Below, piece after piece: positions 37,412 through 46,615 of a DNA stretch of 64,000 nucleotides. The notes under the pieces are model-generated. The model saw nothing but the letters and a program-made list of their open reading frames with translations. It was not told the origin of the DNA and searched no databases. Position numbers and translations under genes: made by a program. Numbering within the stretch: position 1 is the first letter of the stretch; every line of letters starts with the position of its first letter. This stretch comes from Phanerochaete sordida (taxonomy: Eukaryota > Basidiomycota > Agaricomycetes > Polyporales > Phanerochaetaceae), in assembly GCA_019973155.2 (NCBI GenBank), contig BPQB01000090.1, positions 1 to 64,000 on the forward strand, written 5' to 3'.

Positions 37412-37943
37412 TATCTACAGAGTGATCGTAGCGTCGAATTTCAGAAGTGACTGGACAAAATACCCACAGCATATGGAGCACTGGAAGGAGCGAGTGCAGC
37501 CTTCCATCCAGGCATCCAGGCATTATACACATATCTCGTTCCCAGGCTGCACAGCCGTCTTCCAGATCATAATAAGGAAAGCGTTCACAGCTTCAAGGTA
37601 CCATTTCGGCATCGTGACCACCTACTCTATCCGTATAAGAAACTGCAACGAACGATTTGTACGACGCTAAGCAGCACAGGCCAGATATCGTACATCCAAC
37701 TATCGAAACGAGTATAACATAGTGACATTACTCCTCGTAAAGACCTGACATGCCAGTGCGATCTTAAACGTGATCGCAAGCTCTCAACCGCACAGCTGCC
37801 TGTCAAACCGGGTGGGAGGTAAACGCACCAGAACTATACTTATCCGGACACTTACTCTGTGTCCCTAGTCCTAGTAAGGTCATCCCAGTAGTTTGAACTT
37901 CATCTGCAAAATCGCTCATCAGCAATATTTTGAATGGCTGAAG
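37412..37943. other. Intergenic
   Basis: A 532-bp spacer between BTB genes 1 and 2, AT-richer than the genes. Nothing recognised. Confidence 0.5.
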
Positions 37944-38653
37944 TCAGCCACGAACCTGTTTAAGCTGTCTTCCGACTTCGTTTGCCACGACCGTATGAAA
38001 GTTGACCAGCTCGTAAGGTGCCGACTCAGCGCAGATACAGCTCGACTCGGACCTGGGCTTTTCCTTCCTCTTTGCATGTCCAGGTGCTGCAGGCGTCTCG
38101 GCCCTCAGCGGCGAGAACTGATATAGCGTGGTCGCGATAAAGCTCGGATCCCTCAACGTCCACTCGTCGGTGATATCAGAGAAGGCCGCCATAATGCGCT
38201 CGACGTGGGCGGCGTACCAGCTCGGGAGCGGCGCGGAGTACTTCCCGGCATTCGTCTTCAGACGGCAAGTGCACGTGTGCCACACCGGCTTCACGATGTT
38301 GATGCTGGGATGGGGCCAGTCAACGAGCATCGGGAGTAGGATGTCGATGAACTCCTGGCGGTGCACGAGGAGACTGTGGTATGCGCTCGCAGACAGTCCC
38401 TGCGCGGCAGGTGGGAGGGATTCGGGTGTCTTCAGCGGGCTCGCTTTAATGAAGCTGGCCTTCGCACCGAGATTGATAAGGTCGTCGCCAAGGTTATATT
38501 GATATGCGAGTGCGAAGACCTCGATTGGGTGATGTCGGAGGTAGTCCTCGCGCCACAGGAAATTGCCTAGCTGAGCAATGGCACCGTGCATGTCGTACTT
38601 CTCTGCGGCGCGCAGGACATCGCGCAGCACGGTCATTGTGACGTGTGTGGGAT

Positions 38654-38658
38654 GTTTA
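38654..38658. repeat. Target site duplication, left copy (GTTTA)
   Basis: GTTTA directly abuts the left LTR and recurs at 44350-44354 directly after the right LTR. Five bases is the usual duplication length for Ty1/copia integrases. Confidence 0.92.
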
Positions 38659-38993
38659 TATCGCGCATATAGCGCGATAGCGACTGGCGCGTAGCACGCT
38701 CACCTGTAGAGTAGCGTAGATAGAGGCAGACGAATGAAATATGCTGAGAATCCTTATCATATTCGAGTGCGCGCAGGCGTGACTAAATACATAGTGCGCA
38801 TGCGCGGAATACTACCTACGGATATGTGGGTCGGGAGTGATGACGACAGTACCCGCTGGCGACGCGCCACAGCGCGTCACCGGATAACTATCTATGTAGG
38901 CGGATCCGCCACCTTTGTGGCGGATCGCCGATCGCATTGCTGCGTCGTGCGCACCCATCTCGGTGACGCACCTCTTCGCGCACATGCTCAACA
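38659..38993 (-). repeat. 3' LTR (left on this strand)
   Basis: 335 bp, matching 44015-44349 base for base by eye. It contains a hairpin at 38903-38926 with 10-bp arms (GATCCGCCAC) and a 4-base loop. An apparent 85-codon frame inside it, repeated in the other LTR, is not taken as a gene. Confidence 0.95.
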
Positions 38994-39004
38994 CTCCCCC
39001 TCGC
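38994..39004 (-). promoter_or_regulatory. Polypurine tract of the retrotransposon
   Basis: On the coding strand it reads GCGAGGGGGAG and touches the 3' LTR, where plus-strand DNA synthesis would be primed. It lies 25 bases downstream of the polyprotein stop codon. Confidence 0.85.
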
Positions 39005-39029
39005 TAAGTGCAGCGCTGTGGCGCGCACT

Positions 39030-42000
39030 CTAGCGTTCCTGCGGAGAGAAGTTCAAACCAAGCATATTCTTGAACTTGTTGAACTTGACGCGGCCAAGGT
39101 TCTTCGTGAACAAGTCGGCAGGGTTGTCTTCACCCGGTACATAGTAAATCTGAACGTGTCCTTGCTCGACGATGTCGCGTATGTAGTGATAGCGAATATC
39201 GATGTGTTTCGAGCGACGTTCTGTGACCGGATTTGATGAGACAAAAATTGCGCCTTGGTTGTCGCAACAAATTGGCGTGGAGTCGAGCGTGTAGCCTAGC
39301 TCGGCAAGCAACGCTCGTACCCATACGACCTGGCGAGAGCAATCGCTCAGCGCCATGTACTCCGCGTCCATGGACGAGTGCGCCACGGTACGCTGCGCAC
39401 GCGAGTTCCAGCTGAACGCGCCGCCTGCAAGGCGGAGGAGGTAGCCGGTTTGCGACCGGCGGTCGATTGGGTCCGATCCCCAATCCGAGTCCGTGAAGGC
39501 GACAAGGCCAAGGCCTTCTTGACCTGAGAACTCGAGCGCATACTCGCGCGTACCCTGTAAGTAGCGGCAAATATATAGCGCTTTACTTACATGGTCTTCG
39601 CTAGGGTTCGCGCTATGCTGCGCGAGTTTCGTCACGGCGAACGCGATGTCTGGACGCGTACCCAGCATCAAGTACATTAGCGAGCCGATAATCGTTTGGA
39701 AACGGCTACGACGAGCCGGATCCACCGGTCCATCGTACTTCGCAGGTGTGTACTTGTGCGGTAAAGGAGTGGCCGCCGGCTTACAATTTTGCATGCCGCA
39801 GCGTTCAAGGACCTTGTCCAGGTAGGCGCACTGATCTATGGAGATCGCGCTGCCGTGCTTGAGGATGCGCATGCGAAGGAACTCCTTCGCATCGCCAAGA
39901 TCGCGGCACTCCCATCGCGCCATGAATTGCGCTTTGGCAGCGAGAACCTTCGCTTTATTTGGGCCAGCGAAGATCGCGTCGTCGACGTAGACGATGGCGA
40001 CGATACGGTCAGTACCATCCCACTTGATGAAGACTCCTGCATCTGACTTTAGCCTCGTGAAGCCCATCTCCTGCATGGACTTGTCCAGTGCTCGCCACCA
40101 AACAAGTCCGGCTTGTTTCAAGCCATAGAGCGCCTTGAGTAGGCGGAGCACCATGTGCTCCTTGCCTTTGGCTGCGAAGCCCTCTGGCTGCTCGAGATAA
40201 ATCTCCTCCGGTAGATCGCCATATAGGTACGCATTTCGCACGTCTAGACCGGCTAAATACCAGCATTCTAGAGCACATAATGCGAAGAATAAGCGAACCG
40301 TCTCGGAGCGAACTACCGGCGAGAAGATCTGGTCGAAATCAATTCCAGCGACCTGAGAAAAGCCGCGAGCTACCAGCCGCGCTTTCTTCCGGCCGTCGGT
40401 TTTGACATCGAAGACCCAACGGTTTTTGATGACTTTCCTGCCTTTGGGGCGAGGTACGAGCTCAAACACCTTGCGCTTCTTGAGGGCCTCTAACTCCTCA
40501 AGAGCAGCACGCTTCCACTCCTTCTGCTCTGCCTCAGGCAGTCGCAGAATATCACGATACGTCCATTCCCTTGGACTTGGACGTGATCCAGGTGCGATCG
40601 CCTTCGATACAAGATAATGTATCATTGCGACTCCCCCTTCCCGGCACAGCTGTGCCATTTCGGCTTCCTGCGGCGCGTTTTCATCGCCGCCTTCCCGGTC
40701 GAACGCATCTGAAGACGAAGGATTTGGTGGATCTGAATTGGAAGAGCTGGGTCCGGGAACCCGCTCCCCCGGAGGCGTATCGCGAGGACGAGAGCTACTC
40801 GTCCCCGGTGCAAGGCCAACGGTTCGTTTCCACGTCCTCAAATTATCTGCGTCTCGCTGAATGTCTACAGGGCGTCGTGATTCGCCGTAGACGTTTCCCG
40901 GGCGGCGCACAGGTTTCCTCTCGCGCGTAGATCGTCTGGGAGCCGGCGGAGCCGGTGGTTCCTCAGGCAGATCTTCCGGCGCAGCGGGAGGCGGACTCGG
41001 GCTTCGCCTAGGTGGCGCATCGACGTCCTCGTCAGGACGTCGGCCTGGTCCCTTTGGGAAATTCCTGGGGTCGTGTCGAGGCGGTAAGTCCTCGTCACTG
41101 TCATCGCCACCTGAATCTGACGAGTGGTGGTCTTGTCTCGACGGCGCAGGCGGCGTACTAACGCGCTCGCGCCGTGTCTTGCTTTCAGGGCACTTGGGGA
41201 AGGTTTCCTCATCGAATTCCGCCTGAGACGAGGTGAATACGACGTTATTCGGGCTGCGCATGAATTTCCAGCCGAACTCGGTGTTACCGAGGTAAGTCAT
41301 AAATTCTGACTTCGGCGCGAGCTTGTTTACGCGCGTTTCGGCAGGAATATGAACCCATGCGCCACACCCAAAAACTCGGAGGCGGTCAACGGCTGGTTGA
41401 CTGCCCATGAGTACCTCGTAGGGCGTGCGCCACGAGTGGCGTCGCATTGGCGTCCTGTTATAAACATGGACGCCATGCTCGATGGCGAAATTCCACCAAG
41501 ACGGAGGGATGCATGCCGTGTGGCGCATCGCTTCCGCTTTGTCCATCATGGTGCGCATAAATCGTTCTGCGCGACCGTTCTGCTGCGGCGTATGTGGCGC
41601 AGATTGTAGGATGCGAATCCCTTGCTCTCGAAGCATCGCATCGAAAGCATCGGATTTGTATTCTCCCCCTGCATCGGACATCCACTGCTGCACATTCGAC
41701 TTGTGCTGAGTGCGCACCATCGCGAGAAAATCGCGCGTAGTGCTGATGGCCTGATTCTTCTGTCTGAGCAGCACCACCCATGCGAACGACGTATAATCGT
41801 CGAAGAAAATAATCGCATAGCGGTGGCGGTGGTATGACTCGACAGGGAACGACTTGAGGTCGGAGTGGACGAGCTCAAAGGGCTTCGACGCACGCCGTTC
41901 GTTCGGAGGAAAGCTGCGCAAAGGCATCTTGCCTTGCGCGCATCCAGGGCACGGTTTTGTCTCCTGATGGACATCGAACTCAGGTGAGTTCTTGGTATTG

Positions 42001-43787
42001 CCTTGAAAGCGTCGCAGCACTTCCTTTCCAGGGTGCGCGAACCGCCGATGAGCGATCTCGTAAGAAATCGCAAGCGCTGCTCGAGGCGGCGCTGGCGCAG
42101 TACTCAGTCGAAAGACTGTGCTGCCTTCGATTAACGGTGCGAAATTTAAATAATCTCGACCGTTAGGATGGTGTAGGGTGATGCTCTCAGCATCGCCGCT
42201 AATGTTCATGCGCTCGTGAACCAGCAAATTGCCCAGAGAAAGCAGCCGTTCGTTCAGGTCCGGCATGTGCAAGACGCCTCGAAGTCGAAAGCTGCCACGA
42301 CCTCCATTTGGTTTGACAAAATGGATGGTAGTGTCGCCAACACCCACGGCTACCGCGATGCTGTTCGCGGTGTGTACGTGATGATTTAGCGGTTGGTAAT
42401 TTTCCAGCTCTCGACGATCGAAGGTAAAGTGCACAGAGGCACCAGAATCAAGCATCCAAGTATTTGGATGCTCGCGGTTTTTTCCCTTGCAGCTCAAGCA
42501 CGTAGCCCATGTGTTTCCATGCGCGCAAAAAGATTTATTTGTAGTAGTACAAACAAATGCGCGAGCCTCATCACTGCATCTCAACGTCCCTAGACAGACG
42601 GAGTCAGTGTGAGAACACTGGGTAGGTGCGAGCGCAGGTACTGACCTGCTGCTAGTGGCCTTGAGGGCATTGTCCTCATAGTCACTATCTCCGGCAAGGG
42701 AGACGGCGTCCTCGGCGTCGGCGTCGACTGAGGTGGAGGCCCACTCGACGCGCTCGTCATCGCTGACGGACTTGGCGCGCTTGGAGGGAGGAGCAGACTC
42801 CATGTCGTCGACGACCTGCTCAAGCGTGCGAAGTCGCTCTGCCGTGTTGCGGACACCGAGCGACTTGCCCAGCTCCATGGCGCGCTTGAGGCGCGGATAC
42901 TGCGACCCAGAGGGCGCAATATCGCGGATGCCCTCGATGCGCGAAGCGAGCGAGGGACGCGGCTCGGACAGCGCGACAGAGGCCGTGGCGGCGGACGCGA
43001 AGTGGGCGTGGTCATTGGTACGCTCACGCTGCGCCTTGCCGCCTCGCTTGCCGCGCTTGGTCTTCACGTAAGCATCGCGCTGCTGCTGCCCCTGCGGGCG
43101 CTGCTGCTGCGACTGCTGCTGGCGGAAGGTCGGATCGCCGGGCTTGCGCTTGATAGCGGTGACGCGAGAAGCGTGGGGTGTCTCCTTGCGACGACCCTGA
43201 CGCTGTTCCCAAGCGTTGACGATGGCTTGGCCGATGCCGTGAGGGCTAACCTCGTCGACGGTGTCGACCTGGGAGACCAGCTGGACGACGAACTCGGCGT
43301 AAGCTGGCGCCTTCATGGCGAGCAGCATGCCGTGGACGAAGTCGGGCAGCTTGACTTCGTGGCCAGCGAGACGATTGAAGTGCTCGTTCATCTTCTGGAT
43401 GGCCGGCTGAGGGTTCGAGGTAGCCGGAATGGTGACCTCGAGGGCGGCCTTGAGATCCGCGAAGATCGCCGCGAGGCCCGGCTTGCCGAACTGCTCCTTG
43501 AGTTTCTCCCAGTAGGCTTTCGCTGTAGTAAGCCCTTTCAGGTGCTGGCGGATCGACGGGTTGCAGCACAGGGAGATATTCCCCATAGCGCGCGAATCGT
43601 CGTCCCGCCAGGACTTGTACTCGCTGCGCTCGGCGTCGCTCGAACTAGTGTCGGGCGGGAGCGGCGGCATGTCGGTGCAGACGTACCACTGTCCCTGGGA
43701 CATGAGGTACGCCTGAAGCGGCTCGGCCCAAACGGGATAGTTCGAGCCGTCGAGCGTCGGGACGTGCTTCGACAAAGACGAAGACAT
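39030..43787 (-). CDS. Ty1/copia Gag-Pol polyprotein
   Basis: One uninterrupted frame of 1585 residues. The Gag part (about 1-300) begins LDGSNYPVWAEPLQAYL and ends in a Gln/Arg/Lys-rich tract; no canonical CX2CX4HX4C knuckle is visible, although a Cys-rich stretch precedes the protease. Protease has WMLDSGASVHFT near 442. Integrase has its HHCC part (HRRFAHPG to CPGCAQGK, about 582-620) and DDE residues in HSDLK, SDAGGEY and GRAERF (about 642, 705, 739). Reverse transcriptase runs from KNRWVFDVKTDG (about 1122) with YVDDAIFAG near 1269. RNase H has FTDSDWGSD and SSMDAEYMALSD (about 1432 and 1472). Gag and Pol are in the same frame with no frameshift site, so their ratio must be set another way. 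The frame looks fully functional. Confidence 0.96.
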   Translation of the reverse strand: MSSSLSKHVPTLDGSNYPVWAEPLQAYLMSQGQWYVCTDMPPLPPDTSSSDAERSEYKSWRDDDSRAMGNISLCCNPSIRQHLKGLTTAKAYWEKLKEQFGKPGLAAIFADLKAALEVTIPATSNPQPAIQKMNEHFNRLAGHEVKLPDFVHGMLLAMKAPAYAEFVVQLVSQVDTVDEVSPHGIGQAIVNAWEQRQGRRKETPHASRVTAIKRKPGDPTFRQQQSQQQRPQGQQQRDAYVKTKRGKRGGKAQRERTNDHAHFASAATASVALSEPRPSLASRIEGIRDIAPSGSQYPRLKRAMELGKSLGVRNTAERLRTLEQVVDDMESAPPSKRAKSVSDDERVEWASTSVDADAEDAVSLAGDSDYEDNALKATSSRSVPALAPTQCSHTDSVCLGTLRCSDEARAFVCTTTNKSFCAHGNTWATCLSCKGKNREHPNTWMLDSGASVHFTFDRRELENYQPLNHHVHTANSIAVAVGVGDTTIHFVKPNGGRGSFRLRGVLHMPDLNERLLSLGNLLVHERMNISGDAESITLHHPNGRDYLNFAPLIEGSTVFRLSTAPAPPRAALAISYEIAHRRFAHPGKEVLRRFQGNTKNSPEFDVHQETKPCPGCAQGKMPLRSFPPNERRASKPFELVHSDLKSFPVESYHRHRYAIIFFDDYTSFAWVVLLRQKNQAISTTRDFLAMVRTQHKSNVQQWMSDAGGEYKSDAFDAMLREQGIRILQSAPHTPQQNGRAERFMRTMMDKAEAMRHTACIPPSWWNFAIEHGVHVYNRTPMRRHSWRTPYEVLMGSQPAVDRLRVFGCGAWVHIPAETRVNKLAPKSEFMTYLGNTEFGWKFMRSPNNVVFTSSQAEFDEETFPKCPESKTRRERVSTPPAPSRQDHHSSDSGGDDSDEDLPPRHDPRNFPKGPGRRPDEDVDAPPRRSPSPPPAAPEDLPEEPPAPPAPRRSTRERKPVRRPGNVYGESRRPVDIQRDADNLRTWKRTVGLAPGTSSSRPRDTPPGERVPGPSSSNSDPPNPSSSDAFDREGGDENAPQEAEMAQLCREGGVAMIHYLVSKAIAPGSRPSPREWTYRDILRLPEAEQKEWKRAALEELEALKKRKVFELVPRPKGRKVIKNRWVFDVKTDGRKKARLVARGFSQVAGIDFDQIFSPVVRSETVRLFFALCALECWYLAGLDVRNAYLYGDLPEEIYLEQPEGFAAKGKEHMVLRLLKALYGLKQAGLVWWRALDKSMQEMGFTRLKSDAGVFIKWDGTDRIVAIVYVDDAIFAGPNKAKVLAAKAQFMARWECRDLGDAKEFLRMRILKHGSAISIDQCAYLDKVLERCGMQNCKPAATPLPHKYTPAKYDGPVDPARRSRFQTIIGSLMYLMLGTRPDIAFAVTKLAQHSANPSEDHVSKALYICRYLQGTREYALEFSGQEGLGLVAFTDSDWGSDPIDRRSQTGYLLRLAGGAFSWNSRAQRTVAHSSMDAEYMALSDCSRQVVWVRALLAELGYTLDSTPICCDNQGAIFVSSNPVTERRSKHIDIRYHYIRDIVEQGHVQIYYVPGEDNPADLFTKNLGRVKFNKFKNMLGLNFSPQER

Positions 43788-43794
43788 GATTTAT

Positions 43795-44059
43795 CTGTAG
43801 AGTAGCGTAGTCAGCATACTGTACGACGCGACACAGCTCTCACAGATAAAAATCGCGCGAAGAGTTCGCGCGACGGCGCACGTCGGCTGCGCGCAATGGT
43901 GAGCGCGAGGCTCAACACCGCGGCGCGCCTGCGGCGGCGGCCAGGTGAGCGCTGCGGTCTTCGACGCTGCCCGCAAGGGCGCGAACGAGAGCCGCAAGCG
44001 CGGGGCTCATAACCTATCGCGCATATAGCGCGATAGCGACTGGCGCGTAGCACGCTCAC
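43795..44059 (-). other. Candidate leader intron of the retrotransposon
   Basis: On the coding strand the 5' LTR holds CTACAG|GTGAGC at 44059, a strong donor. Seven bases upstream of the polyprotein ATG is CTACAG|ATAAATC at 43795, preceded at the right distance by GCTGAC, a good fungal branch point. The 265-nt intron would remove the end of the LTR, the primer-binding site and upstream ATGs. A 16-nt sequence, CTACGCTACTCTACAG, ends at both the donor and the acceptor. No transcript evidence is available. Confidence 0.5.
44003..44014 (-). promoter_or_regulatory. Primer-binding site, initiator-tRNA anticodon type
   Basis: Directly beside the 5' LTR, the plus strand reads GGGCTCATAACC, which equals the anticodon stem-loop of eukaryotic initiator methionine tRNA. 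The coding strand is therefore complementary to it. Copia and Ty5 use this half-tRNA priming in place of the tRNA 3' end. Confidence 0.8.
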
Positions 44060-44349
44060 CTGTAGAGTAGCGTAGATAGAGGCAGACGAATGAAATATGC
44101 TGAGAATCCTTATCATATTCGAGTGCGCGCAGGCGTGACTAAATACATAGTGCGCATGCGCGGAATACTACCTACGGATATGTGGGTCGGGAGTGATGAC
44201 GACAGTACCCGCTGGCGACGCGCCACAGCGCGTCACCGGATAACTATCTATGTAGGCGGATCCGCCACCTTTGTGGCGGATCGCCGATCGCATTGCTGCG
44301 TCGTGCGCACCCATCTCGGTGACGCACCTCTTCGCGCACATGCTCAACA
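44015..44349 (-). repeat. 5' LTR (right on this strand)
   Basis: 335 bp, matching the left LTR. As the 5' LTR it should hold the promoter; on the coding strand a CT-rich segment precedes the GTGAGC donor at 44059. The hairpin copy lies at 44259-44282. Confidence 0.95.
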
Positions 44350-44354
44350 GTTTA
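44350..44354. repeat. Target site duplication, right copy (GTTTA)
   Basis: Matches 38654-38658; removing one copy together with the element restores the BTB frame length. Confidence 0.92.
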
Positions 44355-44638
44355 TTGGGGTAGAGGAGTAGGAGGAGCGTGTTCAGTGTGGTGCTGTCCT
44401 CGCCCAACTGGACCACCGGCAGCTCCTGCTTCTCATTCGATGCTGCCGTAGGTTGAGGAAGGCTACACATGCCCTCGAATACTGTAGACGCCATTACGAG
44501 GACAGATGCGTGCACATGGAAGTCGACGCCATCGCTTGATCGTAGAGCCAAGTCTGCTGTCGAGCTGTTGAAGACTTCGGAAAGTGTTCTCTCTGAGGGC
44601 GTCTGCGTTGCTGGCTCAGGCGGCTCTGCAGAAGCCAT

Positions 44639-45046
44639 TATCTACGTGCCAATTAACGTTAGACACAGAGGTAGAAAGGCAGGGAAAGGCTCTGACTTAC
44701 CACAGAAGTAGAAGCAACCAAGGACGATATAGCGCAGCCCTTGGCTTGCGGTCTCATTTATACTTTCTCGGACTGCATTCCCATGCCGTACAGCCGCTTG
44801 ACGGATGGTTTGAAAATGTCATGGATTCGACAGAGCATATCGTCAATACTACATCTGAATACGATCAAAGTAGCCTGCACCGGTGCACGAGCACTCTGTT
44901 GGAAAAGAAACTGGCGAATTCCAACGCTATACTGTCCGATTAGATGATAAATCTAGACGGAGGTTCATTCACGCACTGTGCGATAGAGGGTCAACATCAG
45001 GATCGCTGGGCTATGAATTTCGAGAACTTGACCTGAAATAAGCTCT
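44639..45046. other. Intergenic
   Basis: A 408-bp spacer between BTB genes 2 and 3. No gene recognised. Confidence 0.5.
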
Positions 45047-46027
45047 TTAGCTGCTGCCCGCACTCGGAACGCTGCCTGGACTCACCTGCTGGATATCATC
45101 GTCGAGCATTCTTCCGAGCCTATCGTTGAACTCGATGAGCTGCATCGGCAGCCACTTGATACACTCCTTGCAGTCCATCCCATTAATCGCCTCGTCCAGT
45201 AGCCTTCTGCTAGTGACCGACTTCCCGCAGACGCTCTGCTTGTATGCCTTCTGCTGTCGACAGAAGTGCAGCTGGAACCAAAGCACGTGGTGGTGGCCGT
45301 TCCCTTCAGGACAATTGATCAGTTCCAGGATCTGTGCTTTGCGCTGGCGGAGTCGTGATCTGTTGCACTCGAGCCGTTCATCGTCGTCTCCGTCGCCCCA
45401 AACGGTCGTCAGAAGTTCCCAGAGTTCCAACCAACCGCATGGGCGTAACTCGAGGAGATATTCGTCAATCAAGCCTGCACACGCCTCGCGGAACGCGAGG
45501 AGCTCGTGGTAGTCGGCTCCCGTCATGACGTGCAGGCCAGACATCCCGTGGCGTTGGAAAGGATACTGCAGCGACTCCCGCGCGGCGGCTTCGGCGAGGT
45601 CTGCGAAACCATATTTGCGGGAGAGCGCGTATACGTGTAAGACGCTCCACTCGTCGCGGAGAAAACCGGGGTCGCCAAGCAGCGACCGGACGTGCTTCGT
45701 GACGCCGTCCATGGCATACTTGTCCGCGAGCTGGAGGACTAAGGCGGCGCAGTCGGTGTTACTGACCCTGGGGCCTTTCCCGGGATAGAGTACGCCGAGC
45801 AGAGCGTGAATAGCATCGGCGGGCTCTGCCATCTGGACCTTGTGAAGCCCGTCGCACATGTCTTCGTCCTGGGATGGCAACGGCAGAGCAAACATGGAAC
45901 TGAACACTGGCGATGCGTCGCTTAGGATTATCTTGTGGACTTTGAAGTCAACTTTGTCTGACGAGCGCAGGACGACGTCGGCAGTTGGCTGATTAAAGAC
46001 ATGTTGGAACGCGTTCGGTTTTGCCAT
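45047..46027 (-). CDS. BTB/POZ protein 3 of the array
   Basis: Single exon, 326 residues. BTB domain at about 10-120: TADVVLRSSDKVDFKVHKII, LSDASPVFSSMFALP, and ALLGVLYPGKG before ADKYAMDGVTKHVRSLL. The helical second half has YALSRKYGFADLAEAAARES and YHELLAFREACAGLID. Cysteine motifs near the C terminus (LINCPEGNGHHH and MDCKECIKWLP) line up with C-x2-C pairs in proteins 4 and 5. It is closer to proteins 4 and 5 than to 1 and 2, so the array has two subfamilies. Function unknown; Cul3 adaptor or transcription cofactor are both possible. Confidence 0.85.
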   Translation of the reverse strand: MAKPNAFQHVFNQPTADVVLRSSDKVDFKVHKIILSDASPVFSSMFALPLPSQDEDMCDGLHKVQMAEPADAIHALLGVLYPGKGPRVSNTDCAALVLQLADKYAMDGVTKHVRSLLGDPGFLRDEWSVLHVYALSRKYGFADLAEAAARESLQYPFQRHGMSGLHVMTGADYHELLAFREACAGLIDEYLLELRPCGWLELWELLTTVWGDGDDDERLECNRSRLRQRKAQILELINCPEGNGHHHVLWFQLHFCRQQKAYKQSVCGKSVTSRRLLDEAINGMDCKECIKWLPMQLIEFNDRLGRMLDDDIQQVSPGSVPSAGSS

Positions 46028-46615
46028 GATCTATAGAATTCGTAGACTGTCAGCACAGCCTTGAAGTACAAGTGACAAATCGAGCGGGGCAAATGCAGGG
46101 AGAGTACGCACGGGCAGGCTGAGTGTACGACAGATGTTGGCGGTTGAGAGCCAACTTGCCTCGCACTCGAGCAGGCGCCGCAAAATCAAGGGACGCGGAG
46201 CTAGAGTACTTAAACGAGAAAAGCGCGGATATCATTTTGTGACGTCGATGATGCGTAACGAGTCAGTTTATTCCCTGAGTGGCCGGTCATAGCTATGGGT
46301 CAGCACAGACTGGATGATGCATCATGGGAGAGGCTTCGAGTTACAGTATAGTTACAGCAAAGAAGTAGAGCATCAATACAGCTCTGAAGGGTGGATAATC
46401 ACCATCTCGAAAGGACAGAACGAAGAGTCTGCGGCTTAGGAGGAGGTCTTGTACAATCAGAGTGAGCTTTGCGATACGCCGCAGAGCAGGAACGCAACTC
46501 ACGACCTCATGTGAACCGTTCGTAGTTCAAACAGTCAATTATTTAGCTACTTGAGCACGTGTGACCAAAAGTTCATCTTGTGGACTTTATCAGCAGATGA
46601 CCACGGCCGTCATAA
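46028..46615. other. Intergenic
   Basis: A 588-bp AT-richer spacer between BTB genes 3 and 4. Nothing recognised. Confidence 0.5.

Larger units (their letters stand above)
38659..44349 (-). mobile_element. Complete Ty1/copia-type LTR retrotransposon, 5691 bp
   Basis: Two 335-bp LTRs that I read as identical (38659-38993 and 44015-44349) flank one intact polyprotein ORF on the minus strand. A 5-bp target duplication GTTTA borders the element. A primer-binding site abuts the 5' LTR and a purine tract abuts the 3' LTR. Domain order protease, integrase, reverse transcriptase, RNase H marks it as copia type and not gypsy type. Identical LTRs and an open reading frame point to a very recent, possibly still active, insertion. 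On the coding strand the LTR starts TGTTGA and ends GCGATA, which is not the common TG...CA pair. It interrupts BTB gene 2. Confidence 0.95.
37944..44638 (-). pseudogene. BTB/POZ gene 2, split by the LTR retrotransposon
   Basis: The 5' half runs from the ATG at 44638 to 44350 and the 3' half from 38653 to the stop at 37944. Together they make 999 nt (333 codons including the stop), in frame and with no other break, so the only visible lesion is the inserted element. The break falls just after LLLLYPNK in the BTB domain. The two halves align end to end with BTB protein 1: STADLALRSSDGVDFHVHAS at the N side, EKYDMHGAIAQLGNFLWRED and PVWHTCTCRLK on the C side. Transcription reading through the element would meet stops in the LTR. 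A 230-residue frame remains open on the C-terminal side, but without a promoter of its own that I can see. Confidence 0.9.

Noticed and set aside
37944..38636. The 230-codon right fragment of BTB gene 2 as a separate gene
   Set aside because: It starts inside the BTB fold and joins in frame with the 44638-44350 fragment once the retrotransposon is set aside.
38734..39033. 100-codon ORF (MKYAENPYHIRV...) repeated at 44090
   Set aside because: It lies inside the LTRs, antisense to the element, and the two copies are alike only because the LTRs are.
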